DNA of 64,000 nucleotides from an uncultured Bacteroidales bacterium (lineage in GTDB: Bacteria; Bacteroidota; Bacteroidia; Bacteroidales; CAIXZF01): NCBI GenBank assembly GCA_903923925.1, contig CAIXZF010000042.1:1-64000 (forward strand). Reading direction: 5' to 3'. The position numbers and the translations under genes are program-made. Numbering within the stretch: position 1 is the first letter of the stretch; every line of letters begins with the position of its first letter. Positions 27,319 to 36,581 of this stretch are shown here, piece by piece. Below the pieces are notes generated by a model. That model ran no database searches, was not told where the DNA came from, and worked only from the letters and a program-made list of their open reading frames with translations.

Positions 27319-29374
27319 ACTTTTTGATTTGTATTCGGGCATCAACAGCCACTATTTTATCGCCTTTCCCTAGCAATGGATTCAAATCCAGTTCAGTAAT
27401 CTCAGGTGCAGCTTCCAATAAGGCTGATAAACGGAGAATAATATCTGCATAACGTTCTTCGCTTATTCCTTCCTGTCCGCGTACTCCTTGTATAATCTTG
27501 TAACTCTTTAAATTATGAATCATTGAAAGTGCCTCATCCCTGCATAAAGGAACAAGTCCGGCGCTTACATCTTTTAATACCTCAATAAAAATACCACCAA
27601 GACCACATAAAATCATATGGCCGAATTTGGGCTCGGACTTCGCTCCAACAAACAGTTCTGTGCCGGAAAGCATTGGTTGAATCAGGATTGCAGTAGTATC
27701 TTTTATCTGAATCATCCTTTCAAATTGAATTCCAACTTCTTGCTGTGTTTTGACGTTAAGCACAACTCCGCCAACATCAGATTTATGAACCGGACCAACA
27801 ACTTTCATTACAACAGGGAAGCTTAGTTTTTCCGACTCTTCCATTGCACTTTCTTTGGAATTTACCACTGCTTCCCCAGCTCTTGGAATACCAGCAGCAT
27901 CCAGTAATTTCTGAATAGAGCCGGGCGAAATATATCCATCTTCGGAACTTTCAATTATCTTCCGAATCGTCATTTTATCAATGGTAAAAGGGTAGGGGAT
28001 AAACTCAGCCGGTTTTGGAGTATTGTAAACTTTGCAAAGAGCACTCCCGAATGCTACTTCATCGGGGAAATTTATTCGTCCAAGCGACAGAAAATAGCCG
28101 ATTTCATCCTTCACATTAATAATAGATGGAAGAATTGGAAAGATCGGCTTCTTACATGTGTTCATCTTCTCATCAAGAAGTTTATATACATCATAAACTT
28201 CAAAAAGGCCGGGGCTGCCAAATATTACAGCCATCCCATCAATACTTTCAAACTGATTATCAGCATAGTCGATAATCGTTCCAAGTTGTTCAGCCGTTCC
28301 TGTTGCCAGAAAGTCGATCGGATTGGCTACAGATGAACCCGGGAATAACTTTGATAATAATTCAGGTGCACCGTGATGGTCAATATGAGGAACTTCCAGT
28401 CCACCATTTGAAAGCGAATCTGTAAGCATCACTGCCGGACCTCCTGCATGCGTTATAATTGCTATATTTCTGCCTTTCAGTTCTTTATGCATAAAAATAC
28501 TGGCTACAGTTGTAAGCTCTTCACGTCCATAACATCTTACGATGCCAGCTTTTCTGAATAATGTGTCAACAGCAACATCTGAACTTGCAAGTGCTCCTGT
28601 ATGTGATGATGCTGCTCTGCTTCCTGCTGTTGAACTGCCTGCTTTTATTGCAGCAATTCTACAACCCTTCTTTATCAATGAAGTAGCATGCTTCAGTAGT
28701 TTCTGTGGTTTATTTATACTTTCAATATAGAGAAGTTTAACTTTTGAAGAAGTATCCGGATCAAAACTCTTATCAAGGTACTCCAGTATATCTTCAACTC
28801 CCATTTGAGCACTGTTGCCAACTGAATATACACTGGAAAATGTGAGCCCTTTTGGAGTTCCAGCCTCAATAATAAAAACTGCTGTCGCACCTGAACCAGA
28901 AATAAAATCACAACCCATGTTGTCCAGTTTTGGAATAGGAGTTGTGAAAATACCGGCATAATTTTGGTTAAGCATGCCAATGCAATTTGGTCCTATCAAA
29001 CTTCCACCAACATTATTAATTGTTTCAACAATTTGATGCTCAAGTTCTGCACCAGCTTCGCTTTCTTCTGAGAATCCTGCAGATAGAATAATAAATGCCC
29101 TGGTATTCTTTTCTTTAGTGAGAAATTCAATTGTGTCAGGACAAAATTTTGCAGCAATAGCGAGTATTGCAAGATCTACCTGGGGTAATTCAGCTGGGTT
29201 TGAGAAAGACTGGATTCCCTGAACTTCCGATTCTTTCAGGTTCACCACATACAATTTGCCTTTATACCCGCCATCAATAATATTCTTAAGAATTTTTCCA
29301 CCAGGTTTGCTGATATCCGCAGAGCCTCCAACCACTACAATACTTTGTGGGTCAGTTAGTTGTTTATTAATCAT
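27317..29374 (-). CDS. ADP-forming acetate/acyl-CoA synthetase (fused alpha-beta)
   Basis: A 685-residue acyl-CoA synthetase (NDP-forming), converting acyl-CoA, ADP and Pi to acid, CoA and ATP. The N-terminal CoA-binding Rossmann part opens PQSIVVVGGSADISKPGGKI. The ligase part holds the expected phospho-His loop ASSHTGALASSDVAVDTLF, and the ATP-grasp part holds FPVVMKVVGPVHKSDVGGV and the terminal ELDLNPLL. Both subunits are fused, as in many anaerobes. In fermenters this enzyme makes ATP from acetyl-CoA or other acyl-CoAs. It is the last gene of an unusual run behind a hybrid histidine kinase (14 bases) and a FIST protein. Confidence 0.9.
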   Translation of the reverse strand: MINKQLTDPQSIVVVGGSADISKPGGKILKNIIDGGYKGKLYVVNLKESEVQGIQSFSNPAELPQVDLAILAIAAKFCPDTIEFLTKEKNTRAFIILSAGFSEESEAGAELEHQIVETINNVGGSLIGPNCIGMLNQNYAGIFTTPIPKLDNMGCDFISGSGATAVFIIEAGTPKGLTFSSVYSVGNSAQMGVEDILEYLDKSFDPDTSSKVKLLYIESINKPQKLLKHATSLIKKGCRIAAIKAGSSTAGSRAASSHTGALASSDVAVDTLFRKAGIVRCYGREELTTVASIFMHKELKGRNIAIITHAGGPAVMLTDSLSNGGLEVPHIDHHGAPELLSKLFPGSSVANPIDFLATGTAEQLGTIIDYADNQFESIDGMAVIFGSPGLFEVYDVYKLLDEKMNTCKKPIFPILPSIINVKDEIGYFLSLGRINFPDEVAFGSALCKVYNTPKPAEFIPYPFTIDKMTIRKIIESSEDGYISPGSIQKLLDAAGIPRAGEAVVNSKESAMEESEKLSFPVVMKVVGPVHKSDVGGVVLNVKTQQEVGIQFERMIQIKDTTAILIQPMLSGTELFVGAKSEPKFGHMILCGLGGIFIEVLKDVSAGLVPLCRDEALSMIHNLKSYKIIQGVRGQEGISEERYADIILRLSALLEAAPEITELDLNPLLGKGDKIVAVDARIQIKK

Positions 29375-29388
29375 AAATTGGATTTTGA

Positions 29389-31560
29389 CTAGTTTATTTT
29401 AGTCGATTTAGAATTATTTGTGTAGAATTCAATAAGCATATTCTGTACTACATCTAGTTTAATAGGCTTACTCATATAGTCATCCATTCCGACTTTTAAA
29501 CAGACATCCCTGTCGCCTGCCATGGCATTAGCCGTCATAGCAATTATATATGGACGTTTTTTACCCCAAAGATTAATAATCTCAGCAGTAGCTTGAAGAC
29601 CATCCATTTCTGGCATTTGAATATCCATGAAAATAATGTCATAATGTTGTCTTTCAAGGGCTTCAATAACTTCTAATCCATTGGCTGCAACATCTGGTGT
29701 ATATCCCATTATCGAAAATACTTTTCCTATAAGTTTCTGATTAATAACATTGTCCTCAGCAATAAGAATGTTCATTGGATAGATATCAGCAATATGTCGC
29801 AAATGATCTCCTGCCTTTCTATCAGCTATTTGTTCTTTCTGTTTTCCTGTTATTGTTTCGCCAAGAATTTCAAATAATTGAGAGTGACGGATTGGTTTAT
29901 TGATAAAATGTGCAAAAACCCCTGCTGATATAAGAGCAGGATGTTTATTGCCCATCGATGTAAGCATTATCATTGGCAACTCTTCTCTGGTCCTTATCTT
30001 TCTGATTTCAATCCCGAGTGCCAAGCCATCCATTACTGGCATTAACATGTCGATAACAGCAACATCATATTGTTCGCCTTTCTTTAAATAGTCCAGAGCT
30101 TCTATACCATTGATAGCGGTTGTGGGAATCATACCCCAATACCTGCATTGAGTTTTTAGTATTTCAAGGTTTGTAAGATTATCGTCAACAATTAAAATAT
30201 TTTTGCCAGTTAAAGTCGCAATTTTTACTGGTTCATGTGGCGGTATAAACTCAGGAAGAGCATAACTAGTAGTTATTGTAAAGCTAAATGTTGATCCTTC
30301 GCCTAGTTTACTTTCAACTAAAATTTGACCACCCATCATTTCCACCAGTTTTGCACAAATTGCAAGACCTAATCCTGTCCCTCCGTATTTTCTACTAGTC
30401 GAAGCATCAATTTGCGAAAAAGGTTTAAATAAATTCCGTTGTTTTTCAATAGGGATACCGATTCCCGTATCTTTTACAGAAAACTCAATTATAACCTCTT
30501 TGTCAGTAGAGTGTTTTTCTGTTACATAAGTTATTATTTCACCCTTTTCAGTGAATTTTATTGCGTTACCAATCAGATTTACAAGAATTTGCCTTAATCG
30601 GGTCAAATCACTAACTATGTGTGAAGCTATTTTTTGGTCGACAGAGAAGAATAATTCAATGTTTTTTTCTGTTGATTTAGATGCAAGCAAGTCTATTACT
30701 TCTTCAATAGTTGTGCGAATATCTACAGGATGAATTTCAAGATCCATTTTTCCTGACTCAATCTTTGAAAAGTCCAGAATGTCATTTATTATGGATAAAA
30801 GATTTTCACCGCTTAGTCTTATCGTTTCAGCATAATCCTTTTGTTCGCCAGAAAGAGTTGTTTGTAATAGTAAACTGGTCATTCCAATTACGCCATTCAT
30901 TGGTGTTCTGATTTCATGACTCATTGTTGCTAAAAACTCAGATTTGGCTCTTGTTGCAGATTCAGCTTCCTCTTTTGCTTTTATTAACTCAGAAAACACG
31001 GCTCTTCGGTCGGTTATATCTGTCAGAATTCCTGTTGTACCAATTATATTAGCGTTCTCATCATAAGCAAGACGAGCATTTACTTCAATCCACTTTATGT
31101 TGCCAGAAAGTGTTAAAAACCTGATTTCATGGTTGCAACTATCTTTTTCTTTAGAAATTAATGGCAGGAAATAGATTCTATTGAGTTCTCTGTCATCCGG
31201 ATGGATAAACTCAGAAAAATCTTTTCCCAGACTTTCTTTAATTTTAAATCCTGTAATTTCTTCCCATGCGGGATTAAGAAATAAATATAATCCATCAATA
31301 TCAGTTGTAAAAAGTACATCATTAACGTGATCAACTATAACTTTATAACGCTTTTCACTTTTTGTAAGATCATCCGAGATCGTTTTAAGAATGGAATATG
31401 CAACGCCTTTTTCTTTATTAGCCCTGTTGTATTTAAATTCAGTTTGCTGGATAATTGCATCAATTTTTTCAATAGAAACCATTAAGTCTGATATTATTAG
31501 ATCAGAAACGTTAGAATCAGCTAATTGCCTGATTTGTTCCTTAAGGTGTTCTGTTTTCAT
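29389..31560 (-). CDS. Hybrid histidine kinase PAS-HisKA-HATPase-REC-REC
   Basis: A 723-residue signalling protein with no membrane segment. Residues 1-70 are helical. A PAS domain lies at about 70-190 (LFLNPAWEEITGF, FIHPDDRE). HisKA has the phospho-acceptor His215 in ATMSHEIRTPMNG. HATPase_c shows LVNLIGNAIKFTEKG, VKDTGIGIP and KYGGTGLGLAI. Two receiver domains follow: one with ILIVDDN and the phospho-Asp in VIDMLMPVMDG, the other with ILIAEDN and MDIQMPEMDG, each with a later Lys-Pro. No output domain is fused, so it acts by phosphorelay to another protein. It lies 16 bases after a FIST gene, likely the sensory partner. Confidence 0.93.
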   Translation of the reverse strand: MKTEHLKEQIRQLADSNVSDLIISDLMVSIEKIDAIIQQTEFKYNRANKEKGVAYSILKTISDDLTKSEKRYKVIVDHVNDVLFTTDIDGLYLFLNPAWEEITGFKIKESLGKDFSEFIHPDDRELNRIYFLPLISKEKDSCNHEIRFLTLSGNIKWIEVNARLAYDENANIIGTTGILTDITDRRAVFSELIKAKEEAESATRAKSEFLATMSHEIRTPMNGVIGMTSLLLQTTLSGEQKDYAETIRLSGENLLSIINDILDFSKIESGKMDLEIHPVDIRTTIEEVIDLLASKSTEKNIELFFSVDQKIASHIVSDLTRLRQILVNLIGNAIKFTEKGEIITYVTEKHSTDKEVIIEFSVKDTGIGIPIEKQRNLFKPFSQIDASTSRKYGGTGLGLAICAKLVEMMGGQILVESKLGEGSTFSFTITTSYALPEFIPPHEPVKIATLTGKNILIVDDNLTNLEILKTQCRYWGMIPTTAINGIEALDYLKKGEQYDVAVIDMLMPVMDGLALGIEIRKIRTREELPMIMLTSMGNKHPALISAGVFAHFINKPIRHSQLFEILGETITGKQKEQIADRKAGDHLRHIADIYPMNILIAEDNVINQKLIGKVFSIMGYTPDVAANGLEVIEALERQHYDIIFMDIQMPEMDGLQATAEIINLWGKKRPYIIAMTANAMAGDRDVCLKVGMDDYMSKPIKLDVVQNMLIEFYTNNSKSTKIN

Positions 31561-31576
31561 ATTGATAAAAGTAGGT

Positions 31577-32707
31577 TTATTGTTCCTTTAAAGTGACTAA
31601 TGTAAAAGTCTCATTAAAAAAATCGCAATTTCCAACCATATTTTTTCCAATTTCGCCATAAGTAAAGAAACCAGTTACCGGAAGATTCCACAATCTGGCA
31701 GCTTCAACTATTTCTTCCTCAACCATTGGCCCTACTGCCATATGTCGAGCCATGCAAGAGAAGAGTAATAATAAATCTGATTCAGGGAAGATTTCGAAAT
31801 ATTTTTTCAAATCTTTCTTTACAAAATCTACCACTTCAAATCCAGGAGAACTTGAAAATTTAACTTTAGCACCCTCAGGCACAGTGCCGGCAAAGATTAA
31901 AGAGCGAACTTCGAGATCTACCATCATAACGGCTCTTAAAACATTTGCGCCGTCAGGACGCATTACAAGCATTGGATATTCCACTCCAATCTCGGGCAGA
32001 TCATGCTCATCAACTCCCAGGTATTTTATGTAAAAATCAAGAGCGCTTTCATTATCAATAGTATAAACAACATTCCCCTCAGCTCTGGTCACTGTTTTTT
32101 CTGCACCTAAGCCAATCCATCCGCTTGTTGCAATACCATCTACTTTAATCCTGGTATTATCAAAGATGAGTGCAAGAGCACCATTAGTTAAGAAAAAGCC
32201 ATTCCCAAAAACAAAGGTTTCCTTGAATAGACTATCATCTCCAGCTAATCCTCCAAAAATAGGAACTTCTGGCCCGCAACTATCAACTAATCCTTTTACC
32301 AACTGCTCCCCATCTGTATTTAAACTACTGCAAACTATAATAAATGCAGGAGATTCAAAAAGTTGTTTGCCTGATTTACCAACTTCCTTTCCAAGATCAA
32401 ATGAAGTTTTCCCTTCGCCATTTACACTTACAATTTTATAAAAATTCTTGTCAATTTCAAGCAAGGTAACAACGCATGAGCCTTCAAAAACTGAGGACTT
32501 TTCATTTATCGATAATATCTCACCACATGAGCTACTACCAATAAAGTCAATAGTATAATTGTTCATTGCTCTAGCAAGTTCAGGTATTCCAATTTTAATT
32601 GAAGAAAACACAATACCAACATTTGGTTTGAAATCCACTGTAAGTATTTCGTCCATTGAACTGCAAAAACTTTCAATTGAGTCTACAACAAAGGAATGAT
32701 GCTTCAT
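31577..32707 (-). CDS. FIST N/C domain sensor protein
   Basis: A 376-residue cytosolic protein with the FIST_N and FIST_C arrangement: VGIVFSSIKIGIPEL, SCGEIL near the N terminus, GLAGDDSLFKETFVF in the middle and MAVGPMVEEEIVEAA, TGFFTYGEIG at the end. FIST modules are predicted small-ligand (amino-acid) sensors usually encoded beside histidine kinases or chemotaxis genes. Here the kinase follows after 16 bases and the acyl-CoA synthetase after that. It heads this three-gene operon. The ligand is unknown. Confidence 0.85.
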   Translation of the reverse strand: MKHHSFVVDSIESFCSSMDEILTVDFKPNVGIVFSSIKIGIPELARAMNNYTIDFIGSSSCGEILSINEKSSVFEGSCVVTLLEIDKNFYKIVSVNGEGKTSFDLGKEVGKSGKQLFESPAFIIVCSSLNTDGEQLVKGLVDSCGPEVPIFGGLAGDDSLFKETFVFGNGFFLTNGALALIFDNTRIKVDGIATSGWIGLGAEKTVTRAEGNVVYTIDNESALDFYIKYLGVDEHDLPEIGVEYPMLVMRPDGANVLRAVMMVDLEVRSLIFAGTVPEGAKVKFSSSPGFEVVDFVKKDLKKYFEIFPESDLLLLFSCMARHMAVGPMVEEEIVEAARLWNLPVTGFFTYGEIGKNMVGNCDFFNETFTLVTLKEQ

Positions 32708-32771
32708 GATTATTTTGGGTTTTAAATTATAAAAAAATTACCAAAAAAAAGCAAGCAAGATAGTTAATTTT

Positions 32772-34664
32772 TTAGATTAATTGTTCTTTTTCTGCAAGAA
32801 TCATCCAACGCTCGGTTTTCTCTTCAATCATGTTTTCGACAATTGAATACCGACCCGACCAACTTTGTAGCTCAGCAACTGTACTGTTTCCACTGCTCAA
32901 CTTTTTTAATAGATCGTCTTTCTCTTCCTCCATAGAAGCAATTTCTGTTTCTAATGTTTCGTATTCAACTTTTTCCTTATAGGATAATTTCTGCTTGGTG
33001 TCCTTACTCCTGAACTCTTCTTTTTTTGGTTTTTCAGCAGCAATTTTTTTTCGTTGTATGGACTCTGTTTTGGCTTTTTGAACTCTGTATTCTGAATAAC
33101 TTCCGTAAAAATCTTTTATCTTTCCGTCCCCTTCGAAAATAAAAATATGATCTGCCAATTTGTCTATAAAGAACCTGTCGTGTGAGATAAACATTATGCA
33201 ACCTCCAAAATTACTCAAAAAATCTTCTAATATGTTAAGGGTAAAGATATCAAGATCATTTGTTGGCTCGTCAAGTAGCAGGAAATTCGGGTTCTGAATA
33301 AGTGTCATCAGTAAGGATAATTTTCGTCTTTCTCCTCCACTTAAACTGTAATAGTAATTATACTGTGTATCAAAATTAAATCCAAAATGAAAAAGGAATT
33401 GAGCAGCCGACATCTCTCTTCCATCTCCCAAAGGAATAACTTCAGCTACTTCTTTTACAATCTCAAGTACCCTTTTATCACCCGATGGTTGAATTCCTTC
33501 CTGAGAAAAATGCCCGAAAACCATCGTTAAACCACGTTGAATCTTACCTTTATCAGGATTAGTTCTTCCTGAGATCATTTCCATCAGGGTAGTTTTTCCT
33601 GCACCATTCCGGCCAACTATACCAATCTTTTCACCTCGTTTAAAAATATGAGAAAAATCATCAACGATCATTTTGGGGCCATAACTCTTACAGATATTAT
33701 TTAACTCTAAAATTTTATTTCCAATTCGTTGAGTTTTAACCTGTAATTCAGCAGGTTTTGAAGCAAGTTTTTTTGAAACTTTATCTTTCAGACCATAAAA
33801 AGAATCTATTCGGGCTTTGGATTTTCCAGTTCTTGCTTGTGGCGATTGCCGCATCCAGTCGAGCTCTCTTCTGAATAATCCTTTTGTTTTATCAAGTTCA
33901 GCTGCCTCGTTGTACTCTCTTTCAGTTTTTTTCTCAAGATAGTAATCGTAATTCCCATTATAACGTCGCATTTCTCCCCCTTCAAGCTCAAATATCGTAT
34001 CACAGATAGAGTCAAGGAAATACCTGTCGTGTGTAACCAATAATAAACTAAGTTTTTCCCGTGTAAGATATTCTTCCAGCCATTCAATCATCTCTATATC
34101 GAGATGATTTGTAGGTTCATCAAGAATCAGAAAATCAACTTCCTCTATCAACGTTTTCGCAAGAGCAAGTTTTTTTTTCATCCCGCCGGAGAGTTCGGAA
34201 ATTTTCTGCTCAAGATCTTCAATCAGGAATCGCCCAAGAATTTCTTTGACCTTAGACTCAAAATCCCAGGCACTCAGCCGGTCCATTTCTGCTATACAAA
34301 CTTCAAAAATTTTGTGGTTTTCAGAAGTATCCTCATGCTTTATAAGGTTTAGTGCACTTTCGTAGTTCCGGATAGCATTTATAAAATCATTCTCCGAAGC
34401 AAACAGAACTTCAAGAACTGTGGCATTATCATCAAACAATGGGTTCTGAGGTAAATATGAAACTTTTAGTTCCTTGCGGATTGTTACATTTCCTGAATCA
34501 GGACTGTCAATGCCAGTTATTATATTGAGAAGGCTTGTTTTGCCTACTCCATTCCTGGCAATTAAAGCTGCTTTCTGGCCAACCTCCATTCCAAAAGTAA
34601 TATTTTCAAAAAGGATCTTATCCCCGAAAGACTTTGATACACAATCAACAGCTAAACAATTCAT
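32772..34664 (-). CDS. ABC-F family ATPase
   Basis: A 630-residue soluble protein with two ATP-binding cassettes and no membrane segment. Walker A motifs are ARNGVGKTSLL and GRNGAGKTTLM, signatures LSGGMKKKLALAK and LSGGERRKLSLL, and Walker B motifs FLILDEPTNHLD and FLLLDEPTNDLD. A basic interdomain linker (RMQSPQARTGKSKARID-like, residues about 270-290) and a C-terminal coiled coil (TLETEIASMEEEKDDLLKKL) resemble Uup. ABC-F proteins act on the ribosome or in DNA-related housekeeping, and which applies here is open. A TACATTTG element (34676-34669) ends four bases before the ATG, hinting at a leaderless or very short leader. Confidence 0.9.
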   Translation of the reverse strand: MNCLAVDCVSKSFGDKILFENITFGMEVGQKAALIARNGVGKTSLLNIITGIDSPDSGNVTIRKELKVSYLPQNPLFDDNATVLEVLFASENDFINAIRNYESALNLIKHEDTSENHKIFEVCIAEMDRLSAWDFESKVKEILGRFLIEDLEQKISELSGGMKKKLALAKTLIEEVDFLILDEPTNHLDIEMIEWLEEYLTREKLSLLLVTHDRYFLDSICDTIFELEGGEMRRYNGNYDYYLEKKTEREYNEAAELDKTKGLFRRELDWMRQSPQARTGKSKARIDSFYGLKDKVSKKLASKPAELQVKTQRIGNKILELNNICKSYGPKMIVDDFSHIFKRGEKIGIVGRNGAGKTTLMEMISGRTNPDKGKIQRGLTMVFGHFSQEGIQPSGDKRVLEIVKEVAEVIPLGDGREMSAAQFLFHFGFNFDTQYNYYYSLSGGERRKLSLLMTLIQNPNFLLLDEPTNDLDIFTLNILEDFLSNFGGCIMFISHDRFFIDKLADHIFIFEGDGKIKDFYGSYSEYRVQKAKTESIQRKKIAAEKPKKEEFRSKDTKQKLSYKEKVEYETLETEIASMEEEKDDLLKKLSSGNSTVAELQSWSGRYSIVENMIEEKTERWMILAEKEQLI

Positions 34665-34736
34665 AGTGCAAATGTAATTGAAAAAACGGGGATTGAAGTT
34701 AATGTGGTGAACTGCTAATGCATTTTACTGAAATAC

Positions 34737-34766
34737 AAAGGACGTCTCCATAATGAGACGCCCTTT
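34737..34766 (-). terminator. Terminator-like hairpin downstream of pckA
   Basis: The arms AAAGGACGTCTC (34737-34748) and GAGACGCCCTTT (34755-34766) pair with one mismatch around a 6-base loop. On the minus strand the stem ends in TTT followed by GTATTTC, 41 bases past the pckA stop. Confidence 0.6.
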
Positions 34767-34806
34767 GGCATAAGAAAAGTAATATAAAGTAAAATACCAA
34801 ATATAA

Positions 34807-36456
34807 TTAAATCTTTGGTCCAGCTGCTATCAGCCGTTTGCCTTCATCATTGTCAGTGAAATTTTCAAAATTTGTTATAAATTTTCCACCAAGATTCAGT
34901 GCTGAGGCATCCCATCCTGTTGGATCAGTCCATAGGTTACGTGGATTAAGGATTTTGGAATCTACATTGTTACAGCTCTTTGGAATCTGTAAGCCAAATA
35001 CTGGGAGTTCTTCATATTCAGCCTCCAAAAGAGAGCCATCAAGAATTGCATCAATTATTGCGCGGGTTGAAGGAATATCAATACGTTTCCCTGTTCCATA
35101 AGCTCCACCTATCCATCCGGTATTTACTAACCAAGCTGACGAGCCATGTTCTTCCATTTTCTTAGCAAGCTCCTGAGCGTATTTTGTAGGATGCAACATC
35201 AAGAATGCCTGCCCAAAACATGATGAAAAGGTTGGTGATGGTTCTTTGATACCACGCTCCGTACCTGCAACTTTCGCAGTATAACCACTTAGGAAGTGGT
35301 ACATTGTTTGGTCGTAACTAAGTTTAGATACCGGTGGCAAAACGCCAAAAGCATCAGCCGTGAGAAAAATAATATTTTTCGGATGCCCACCTTTAGAAAC
35401 TGGTTTTACAATATTATTTATAAAATGAATTGGATATGAAACACGGGTATTTTCTGTTTTTGCATTGCTGGCAAAATCGATAGCGCCATTTTCGTCGTAA
35501 ACTAAGTTCTCTAATAGTGCATCCTTCCGGATAGCATTGTAGATATCTGGTTCATTTTCCTTAGAAAGGTTAATACACTTTGCATAACAACCGCCTTCAA
35601 AATTAAACACACCTTCATTATCCCAGCCATGTTCATCGTCACCAATTAAGTTACGTTTAGGGTCGGCACTTAATGTAGTTTTTCCTGTTCCGGAGAGGCC
35701 AAAGAATATTGCAGTATCACCATCAGAGCCCATGTTTGCTGAGCAATGCATTGATGCAATTCCATGAAGAGGAAGGTAATAATTCATTATGGAGAACATC
35801 CCTTTTTTCATTTCTCCTCCATACCAGCTACCACCAATTACAGCCATTTTTTCTTTCAGATTGAAAACTACAAATACTTCACTGTTCATTCCCATTTCCT
35901 TGAAATCAGGATTTACAGTTTTGCATGAGTTCATTAATACATAATCTGGTTGAAAATCAATAAGTTCTTCTTCTGTAGGTCTTATAAACATATTTTTAAC
36001 AAAATGTGATTGCCAGGCAACTTCTGAAATTACCCTGATCTTTAATCTGGTATTTTCATTAGCTCCACAAAAAGCATCTGTTACATATAGTTTTTTGCCA
36101 CTGAGTTGTGTCTGGGAAAGACCAACTAATTCTTTCCAGGTTTCTTCAGAAACTGCCTTATTATCAGAGCTTTTCCGACCAGGAGTTGCCCACCAGATAT
36201 TGTCTTCAGAAGTTTCTTCCTGAACAATATATTTGTCTTTTGGCGACCTTCCTGTGAAAATCCCAGTATCAACATTTATTGCACCTGTGTTTGTTACGAA
36301 CCCTCTGTCAAAACCCTCTAATGCAGGGTCTGTTTCATGTTCGTAAAGTTCATCATAAGAGAGGTTGTAATAAATCTCATCTGCACTGTTAATGCCATAT
36401 TGAGAGAGATTCAATTTTTGTGAAAGTTCTTTTAGCAGACTGTTGTTTGATTCCAT
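34807..36456 (-). CDS. pckA: Phosphoenolpyruvate carboxykinase (ATP)
   Basis: A 549-residue enzyme interconverting oxaloacetate + ATP and PEP + CO2 + ADP. Visible motifs are [11 protein letters not shown] (substrate Arg), [15 protein letters not shown], the kinase-1 P-loop [14 protein letters not shown], the metal site IGDDEHGW and the adenine-binding region near [13 protein letters not shown]. In saccharolytic Bacteroidota it normally runs in the carboxylating direction, fixing CO2 and making ATP on the route to succinate. It is followed by a hairpin and preceded by the ppdK terminator, so it is probably monocistronic. Confidence 0.97.
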   Translation of the reverse strand: MESNNSLLKELSQKLNLSQYGINSADEIYYNLSYDELYEHETDPALEGFDRGFVTNTGAINVDTGIFTGRSPKDKYIVQEETSEDNIWWATPGRKSSDNKAVSEETWKELVGLSQTQLSGKKLYVTDAFCGANENTRLKIRVISEVAWQSHFVKNMFIRPTEEELIDFQPDYVLMNSCKTVNPDFKEMGMNSEVFVVFNLKEKMAVIGGSWYGGEMKKGMFSIMNYYLPLHGIASMHCSANMGSDGDTAIFFGLSGTGKTTLSADPKRNLIGDDEHGWDNEGVFNFEGGCYAKCINLSKENEPDIYNAIRKDALLENLVYDENGAIDFASNAKTENTRVSYPIHFINNIVKPVSKGGHPKNIIFLTADAFGVLPPVSKLSYDQTMYHFLSGYTAKVAGTERGIKEPSPTFSSCFGQAFLMLHPTKYAQELAKKMEEHGSSAWLVNTGWIGGAYGTGKRIDIPSTRAIIDAILDGSLLEAEYEELPVFGLQIPKSCNNVDSKILNPRNLWTDPTGWDASALNLGGKFITNFENFTDNDEGKRLIAAGPKI

Positions 36457-36510
36457 GCTATTGATGTATTGGTTATATTATTTATTCACACACATTCCTT
36501 AAGAAACAAG

Positions 36511-36537
36511 GCAGACAACATGATTAATGTTGTCTGC
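36511..36537 (-). terminator. Terminator of ppdK
   Basis: GCAGACAACA (36511-36520) and TGTTGTCTGC (36528-36537) pair perfectly over 10 bp with a 7-base loop. On the minus strand the stem is followed by the T-rich CTTGTTTCTT, 45 bases after the ppdK stop. Confidence 0.75.
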
Positions 36538-36581
36538 TAATTTACCGGACAAAATTCAGATTTGCCCACAATATTATGAAA

